DNA from: Sutterella sp.
Lineage (GTDB): Bacteria > Pseudomonadota > Gammaproteobacteria > Burkholderiales > Burkholderiaceae_F
Direction: 5' to 3'
Assembly: GCA_019418605.1 (NCBI GenBank)
Contig: DYBN01000054.1
Coordinates: 1-64,000 of the forward strand
Length of the DNA: 64,000 nucleotides
A program made the translations under genes and the position numbers. Below the pieces are notes generated by a model, which saw only the letters and a program-made list of their open reading frames with translations, searched no databases and was not told the DNA's origin. Numbering within the stretch: the first letter of the stretch is position 1; each line of letters opens with the position of its first letter. Positions 59,473-64,000 of this stretch are shown here, in pieces.

Positions 59473-61803
59473 ATGGCTGAGGAAAAGGTGACACTGAGCC
59501 CGACGCCCGAGAAGGCGCCCCGAAAGGAAGCGGCAAAGCAGGCGCAAAAAAAGCCCGAGACTGCTCCGCAAAAAGAAACGTCAAAAGAGGCGCCCCGGGA
59601 GCCTGAGAAGGCCCCGGCAAAGGAAACACCGAAAGACGCTTCCAAGGCCGCGGCAAAAGACTCTCAAAAAGACTCGCCGAAGGACTCGCAGAAAGAGTCT
59701 CTGAAGGAAGCGCCAAAGGACACTGCGAAGGACGCACAGAAAGAAGCCTCAAAGGAAACGGCAAAGGAGGCCTCCAAAGAGTCGGCAAAAGAGTCGGCCA
59801 AAGACGCTGCAAAAGACGCCGCCCGCGACGGCAGGGCCTCGAAAGACGCGAAGGAGCCCAAGGAAAAGGAAACCAAAAAGAGCGCGCCTTCCGCACAAAG
59901 CGAAGCGGCTGAAAAGGACGAGGAAGAAGACGCCCCCGAAGAGAGCTCCTATACGCTTTCGGGCACCACGGTCTGCGGAGGCGTTGCCTTCGGCTACGCC
60001 CAGCAGTTGGGCGAGGGCGAACTCGAAGTTCCCCACTTTTCCATCGAAAAGAGCCAGACGCGCGCCGAATTCACGCGCCTTCGCGCGGCCATCAACACGG
60101 TGGCCAGGGAGCTCGGAGAGCTTTTGGAGACTTCGGCCAACAGCGACGCGCCCCCCGAGGCAGTGGCATTCATTGAGATGCACTGCCAGATTCTCAAGGA
60201 TGAGTCGCTTATTTCCGATACGCAGGACATCATTCGCGAGCGCCTCATCAACGCCGAATGGGCCCTGTCGCTCAAACTTGAAGACCTGCGCCGCGCCTTT
60301 GAAGAGCTCGACGATGCGTATTTGGCCGAGCGCGTGGAAGACATCGCGCAGGTGGTCGAGCGCGTGCAGCGCGTGCTCACGGGCCGCAGGCGCCCGGCTG
60401 ATACGGTCTCTCAGATGATGCGCGAGAGCTCGGTCATTCTCGTGGCGGAAGACTTGAGCCCTGCCGACGTGCTCATCCTCAAGCGGCGCCGCGACATTTC
60501 CGTTGCAGGCCTTGTGATTGAAAACGGGTCGCTTACCTCGCACACGGCCATTTTGGCGCGCTCGCTTGAAATTCCGACGCTTGTGCACGTCGTCGGCGCC
60601 CGCGGGCGCATTGAAAACGACGACGTGCTGCTGCTTGACGCCGACCGGGGGCTTGTCACCGTCAACCCGCAGGCCGAGCTGCTCCCCAAAATTTCCGGGC
60701 GCATCCAGCAGCTCAAGGCCATCCGCGCGCGGCAGCGCGAATTGAAGTCCACGCCCGCGGCCACCGCCGACGGCCAGAGCGTGCGCCTTTGCGCCAACAT
60801 CGCCCTGCCCGAAGACGTGCGTGACGCCGCCGGGAGCGGCGCCGACGGCATCGGGCTTTTCCGCTCCGAATTTCTCTTCATGAACCGCCCCGTGCTGCCA
60901 AGCGAAGACGAGCAGTACGAGACGTACCGGCGGGTGATCCGCGCCATGAAGGACAAGCCCGTGACGATCCGCACGGCCGACCTCGGCGGCGACAAGATGC
61001 CCTCGCGCGAGGCGCTCGAGAGCCTGGGCTACGACTGCTCGCGCGAAATCGTCAACCCCGCCCTCGGGCAGCGCGCCATCCGCTTTTCTTTGGGCTTTCC
61101 TGAACTCTTCATGACGCAGATCCGCGCCATCTTGCGCGCGGCCTTTGACGCCAACGTGCGCATCCTCATTCCGATGCTCTCGCGCGTCTCGGAAATCATG
61201 ATCGTCTCCGACTGCATCCGGCGCGCTCAGGAGGAGCTCAAGGACAGGGGCGAGGAGTACGCCGAACACATCGCCCTGGGCGGCATGATCGAAGTGCCGG
61301 CGGTGGCGATGTCGCTGCCTATATTCCTGCGCAGGCTCGACTTCGTGAGCATCGGCACCAACGATTTGATTCAGTACATGCTCGCCGTGGATCGCGAGGA
61401 CACGTCGGTGAGCCAGATTTACGACCCGATGCACCCGGCCGTGCTTGCGGTGCTCTCCAAAACCATCGCCACGGCCAACAAGGCGGGCAAGGAGATCAGC
61501 GTGTGCGGCGAAGTTGCCGGCGACCCGGTCTACGCCAAGCTGCTGCTTGGCATGGGGCTGCGCAACTTCTCGATGGACTGCGCCCGCGTGCTGCCCCTAA
61601 AGGAAAAGATCCTCGCCTACAGCGCGGCCGACGCCGAAGAGCTCGTGCGCAGGCTCAAGCGCTGCGACACCTGCTCGGGCGTGCGCAGCATGGTGCTCGA
61701 GCACTTTCAGTCCTGCGGCGATCCGCAGGCGCAGGAACTTGCCGAAAAGCTTGCCTTGAGCATGCCGCAGCCCGTCGCGGCCCCGGTCGCGGCATCCGCA
61801 TAA
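59473..61803 (+). CDS. ptsI: PTS enzyme I with long disordered N-terminal extension
   Basis: EI takes phosphate from phosphoenolpyruvate and passes it to HPr. The 776-residue product has about 160 extra residues at the N-terminus made of Lys, Glu, Asp, Ala, Ser and Pro in short repeats (patterns like KEASKETAKEASKESAKESA) that look like LEA or histone-H1-tail sequence. The EI part then begins at about residue 160 with TLSGTTVCGGVAFGYA. The active histidine is H357 in SLTSHTAILARS, the PEP site includes GLFRSEFLFM and DREDTSVSQIYDPMHP, and the catalytic Cys is in VCGEVAGDP. The domain is otherwise complete. An ATG inside the extension is not available before the EI domain, so the extension is part of the frame. 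Confidence 0.94.
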   Translation: MAEEKVTLSPTPEKAPRKEAAKQAQKKPETAPQKETSKEAPREPEKAPAKETPKDASKAAAKDSQKDSPKDSQKESLKEAPKDTAKDAQKEASKETAKEASKESAKESAKDAAKDAARDGRASKDAKEPKEKETKKSAPSAQSEAAEKDEEEDAPEESSYTLSGTTVCGGVAFGYAQQLGEGELEVPHFSIEKSQTRAEFTRLRAAINTVARELGELLETSANSDAPPEAVAFIEMHCQILKDESLISDTQDIIRERLINAEWALSLKLEDLRRAFEELDDAYLAERVEDIAQVVERVQRVLTGRRRPADTVSQMMRESSVILVAEDLSPADVLILKRRRDISVAGLVIENGSLTSHTAILARSLEIPTLVHVVGARGRIENDDVLLLDADRGLVTVNPQAELLPKISGRIQQLKAIRARQRELKSTPAATADGQSVRLCANIALPEDVRDAAGSGADGIGLFRSEFLFMNRPVLPSEDEQYETYRRVIRAMKDKPVTIRTADLGGDKMPSREALESLGYDCSREIVNPALGQRAIRFSLGFPELFMTQIRAILRAAFDANVRILIPMLSRVSEIMIVSDCIRRAQEELKDRGEEYAEHIALGGMIEVPAVAMSLPIFLRRLDFVSIGTNDLIQYMLAVDREDTSVSQIYDPMHPAVLAVLSKTIATANKAGKEISVCGEVAGDPVYAKLLLGMGLRNFSMDCARVLPLKEKILAYSAADAEELVRRLKRCDTCSGVRSMVLEHFQSCGDPQAQELAEKLALSMPQPVAAPVAASA

Positions 61804-61901
61804 GTCATGGGGGAAACGCCTCGGCGCAAAAGCAATCCTTTGCTCTTGCCCGCCGGGCGCATTCCCCAAAGCCACATTTTTTCGCCTGAAGGAGGCACGC
61901 C

Positions 61902-62717
61902 ATGGCCCGCGCACTCACGCTTGACGACATCGACCGCCTGGGAGAGCTGCTCGCCCGGATTCCCGAACCCTTCGTGCCGATGGAGCCCGATGCCCTGGAC
62001 GGCTTTCTCACCGCCATCGCGCTCATGCAAAAGCCCCCGCGCATCGACGAGTGGATCGGCTTTGTCTACGACATCGAGCGCCGTCCGCTTGCCAAACTGC
62101 CCGCGGCTGAAGAGCAGGCCGAGCTTCGCCGTCTGATCCTTGCCCGGGGCGCCGAAATCGAAGCCTCGATCCTGGCGCAAAAAGCGATCGACCCCATCAT
62201 CTTTGAAGACACCGAGGAAGACGCGCCCGAAGACCCCTTTGCGGCGCTTCATCCCTTTGCCGACGGCTTTGCCATGGCATGCGCCAACTGGCCCGAGCTG
62301 ATGAAAAACAATTCGCAGGCCGTGCAGGCCGCCCTCGTGGGCATTCTGCGCTACGAAAGCGACGAAAGTGACGAGAACGACGAGGACGAAAGCGGGGACG
62401 AAAATCAGCCCGCAGCAAAAACTCAGGACGGCGCCGCTTCGGAAATCAACGAAGATAAGGACAATTTGCCTGACGAAGACGGCAAACTAGAGGCTCTTGA
62501 CGAAATCTCCTTTGCCAACCTCGACGAGGCGCTTGCCGACCTCGCGGCCTGCGTGCAGGAAATTGCCGAAGTCACGCGCGCAGAAGACATCGCGCAGGCC
62601 GCACAGGCAGGCCGCACGGCGCATCGCCTTTCGGGCGGCGCGGCCGCAGGCAAGTCAAAAGGCGGCAAAAAGGCAAAGACAAAGGCCAAGGGCAATCAGG
62701 GCGGCCGCAGGCGATAA
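61902..62717 (+). CDS. YecA/UPF0149 family protein
   Basis: The 271-residue protein opens with LTLDDIDRLGELLARIPEPFVPMEPDALDGFLTAIAL, the hallmark of UPF0149 (YecA/YgfB), which has no firm function. FADGFAMACANWPELM also fits. Residues 160-195 are an Asp/Glu-rich low-complexity stretch. The C-terminal 25 residues are Lys/Gly/Arg-rich. I see no SEC-C zinc motif. GGAGG precedes the start. It follows ptsI by 98 bases and converges on ampG. Confidence 0.82.
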   Translation: MARALTLDDIDRLGELLARIPEPFVPMEPDALDGFLTAIALMQKPPRIDEWIGFVYDIERRPLAKLPAAEEQAELRRLILARGAEIEASILAQKAIDPIIFEDTEEDAPEDPFAALHPFADGFAMACANWPELMKNNSQAVQAALVGILRYESDESDENDEDESGDENQPAAKTQDGAASEINEDKDNLPDEDGKLEALDEISFANLDEALADLAACVQEIAEVTRAEDIAQAAQAGRTAHRLSGGAAAGKSKGGKKAKTKAKGNQGGRRR

Positions 62718-62737
62718 GAGTCCCGCAGCAGAGGGCT

Positions 62738-64000
62738 TTAGCTTTTCCCCACGCCTTCGGCGGCAAGCCTTTTGCGTGCGGCGCCCGCCGCGCACACAAG
62801 AAGCAGCACGGGCAGCCCCAGGGCGGCCGTCGCCGTAAAAAAGCCCGCGTAGCCCAGCGTCTGCACGGCCATCCCCGAGAAGCCCGCAAGGAACTTGGGC
62901 AGGATCAGCATGACGGAGGAAAAAAGCGCGTACTGCGTGGCCGAATACGCCACGTTGGTAAGCCCCGAGAGATAGGCAAGAAAAGCCACCGAGGCAATGC
63001 CCGAGGCAAGGTTGTCGGCGCTCACCGTCACGACCAGAAACGCGAGGTCGTGCCCCCTTTGAGCGAGCACGGCAAAAAGAAGGTTCGTTGCCGCCGACAG
63101 AACGGCACCCAGAAAGAGCGTGCGCATCACGCCGATGCGCATCGAGACGATGCCGCCCACGAAGGCCCCGAGCAGCGTCATCACGACGCCGAAGACCTTG
63201 CTCACGGCCGCCACCTCCTCCTTGGAAAAACCCAGGTCCGCATAAAAGGGATTGGCCATCACGCCCATCACCACGTCGCTGATGCGGTAGGTGGCGATCA
63301 ATAGCAAAATCACCGCGGCCCACCTCCCGAAGCGCTTGAAAAAGTCCAGAAAGGGCGCCAAAACGGCTTCGCGCAGCCAGTTGCCGACGCCTTTGGCCGC
63401 GCGCGGATGCACCGGCACCCTGGGCTCGGGACTCAACAGGACGGCCGCAGGCCCCACAAGCGCGCTTGCGGCCATCACGAGGTAGGCCGTGCGCCACCCG
63501 CTTGAAGAGGCGCCGTCGGCCCAGGCGGCAATGGCAAGCGCCCCCGCCCCGGCCCAGATCATTGCGAGCCGATAGCCCGTCTGATAGGTCGCCAAAAACG
63601 CCGCCTGCTCTTTTTCTCCGCCGCTCTCAATGCGGTAGGCGTCAAGCGCCACGTCCTGCGTGGCGCTTGCAAAAGCCGCGGCCACCGCCAGCGCGGCCAT
63701 GCGCGTGAGGTGCTCTTGGGGGTCGGTCAAGGCCATGGCCGCAAGGGAGGCGATGAGGGCCGCCTGTGCCAGCAGCAGCCAGGCGCGGCGCCTGCCAAAG
63801 CGGCGCGTTAAAAAGGGCACGGGCAGACGGTCCACGAGCGGGGCCCAGGCCCACTTCATCGCCCAGCACAGTCCCGCCCAGCTCATAAAGCCGATTGTCG
63901 TCAGGTCAACTCCGGCCTCGCGCAGCCAAAAGGAAAGCGTGCCGAGCACCAGCAGCAGCGGCAGGCCCGAAGAAAATCCCAGAAAGAGCATCCGCACGGC
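62738..64000 (-). CDS. ampG: AmpG-like muropeptide permease, 5' end cut off by window
   Basis: The 419 visible residues form an MFS-type protein with about 12-14 membrane segments. Signatures include MLFLGFSSGLPLLLVLGTLSFWL near the start, GLCWAMKWAWAPLVDRLPVP and ASATQDVALDAYRIE. AmpG imports 1,6-anhydromuropeptides from the periplasm for cell-wall recycling. The reading frame runs off the right edge, and homologues have about 10-20 more residues before this point, so the gene is partial. A link to the Slt and class A beta-lactamase genes is plausible but not shown. Confidence 0.88.
   Translation of the reverse strand, partial: AVRMLFLGFSSGLPLLLVLGTLSFWLREAGVDLTTIGFMSWAGLCWAMKWAWAPLVDRLPVPFLTRRFGRRRAWLLLAQAALIASLAAMALTDPQEHLTRMAALAVAAAFASATQDVALDAYRIESGGEKEQAAFLATYQTGYRLAMIWAGAGALAIAAWADGASSSGWRTAYLVMAASALVGPAAVLLSPEPRVPVHPRAAKGVGNWLREAVLAPFLDFFKRFGRWAAVILLLIATYRISDVVMGVMANPFYADLGFSKEEVAAVSKVFGVVMTLLGAFVGGIVSMRIGVMRTLFLGAVLSAATNLLFAVLAQRGHDLAFLVVTVSADNLASGIASVAFLAYLSGLTNVAYSATQYALFSSVMLILPKFLAGFSGMAVQTLGYAGFFTATAALGLPVLLLVCAAGAARKRLAAEGVGKS

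Noticed and set aside
59473..59950. Frameshift or gene fusion as explanation for the EI extension
   Set aside because: The frame is continuous from an ATG three bases after the ptsH stop, and the tail is uniform low-complexity sequence rather than a second domain.
59749..61434. A 561-codon minus-strand frame opposite ptsI
   Set aside because: Antisense to EI, with the His/Arg/Val-rich composition typical of complement frames in GC-rich genes.

Overview
The window is GC-rich, densely packed and looks like the chromosome of a betaproteobacterium of the Burkholderiales. The best guess is the gut-associated family Sutterellaceae (Sutterella, Parasutterella and relatives); this is an inference from gene order and content, not a database match. 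Supporting points are the block rsmB, DUF4390, ntrY, ntrX-like, trkA, trkH; the regulatory-type PTS set of mannose-type EIIA, HPr and EI; and a respiratory [FeFe] hydrogenase, which fits an anaerobic or microaerophilic gut lifestyle. No phage, insertion sequence, CRISPR array or tRNA gene was recognised.

Layout. Positions 1-326 (minus strand) are the promoter and leader of an rRNA operon: two tandem promoters with AT-rich upstream elements, a boxB-like hairpin, boxA and boxC. The 16S gene should lie just left of the window. Then come an M61 peptidase, a MATE exporter, a HisC-type aminotransferase, and an autotransporter with a ten-G tract in its apparent promoter (5.5-7.65 kb). Next are aroK-aroB, ahcY, fau, a Slt-type lytic transglycosylase, cysK, an Rrf2 regulator and an acyl-CoA ligase (8-19.4 kb).

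The most distinctive block is 19.5-26.6 kb. It holds a HemN/HemW-like radical SAM protein, a 680-base leader region with an FNR-like site, and a three-gene operon for a periplasmic, membrane-anchored [FeFe] hydrogenase: H-cluster subunit, Tat-exported small subunit and diheme-type cytochrome b. The maturases hydF and hydE follow. HydG, the third essential maturase, is not in the window. The likely job is hydrogen oxidation in the periplasm with electrons passed through cytochrome b to the quinone pool.

From 26.6 to 46 kb there are gph, a GNAT acetyltransferase, prfC, a uracil/xanthine-type permease, a class A beta-lactamase, an M20 peptidase, tex, a small SRPBCC protein, a polar amino-acid ABC transporter (binding protein and two permeases, no ATPase), a CBS-domain membrane protein, topB and a divergent dprA. 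From 46.3 to 57.2 kb come def, an alpha/beta hydrolase, fmt, rsmB, DUF4390, the NtrYX-like two-component system (with a regulator lacking the AAA+ domain) and the Trk potassium uptake pair. The right end has a TSUP permease, a small unknown gene, the PTS operon (EI carries a long lysine-rich disordered N-terminus), a YecA-family protein and a 5'-truncated ampG.

Most gene calls rest on family motifs visible in the translations. Start codons were chosen by ribosome-binding sites and expected N-termini. Many long reading frames opposite real genes were judged to be GC-driven shadows and left out.
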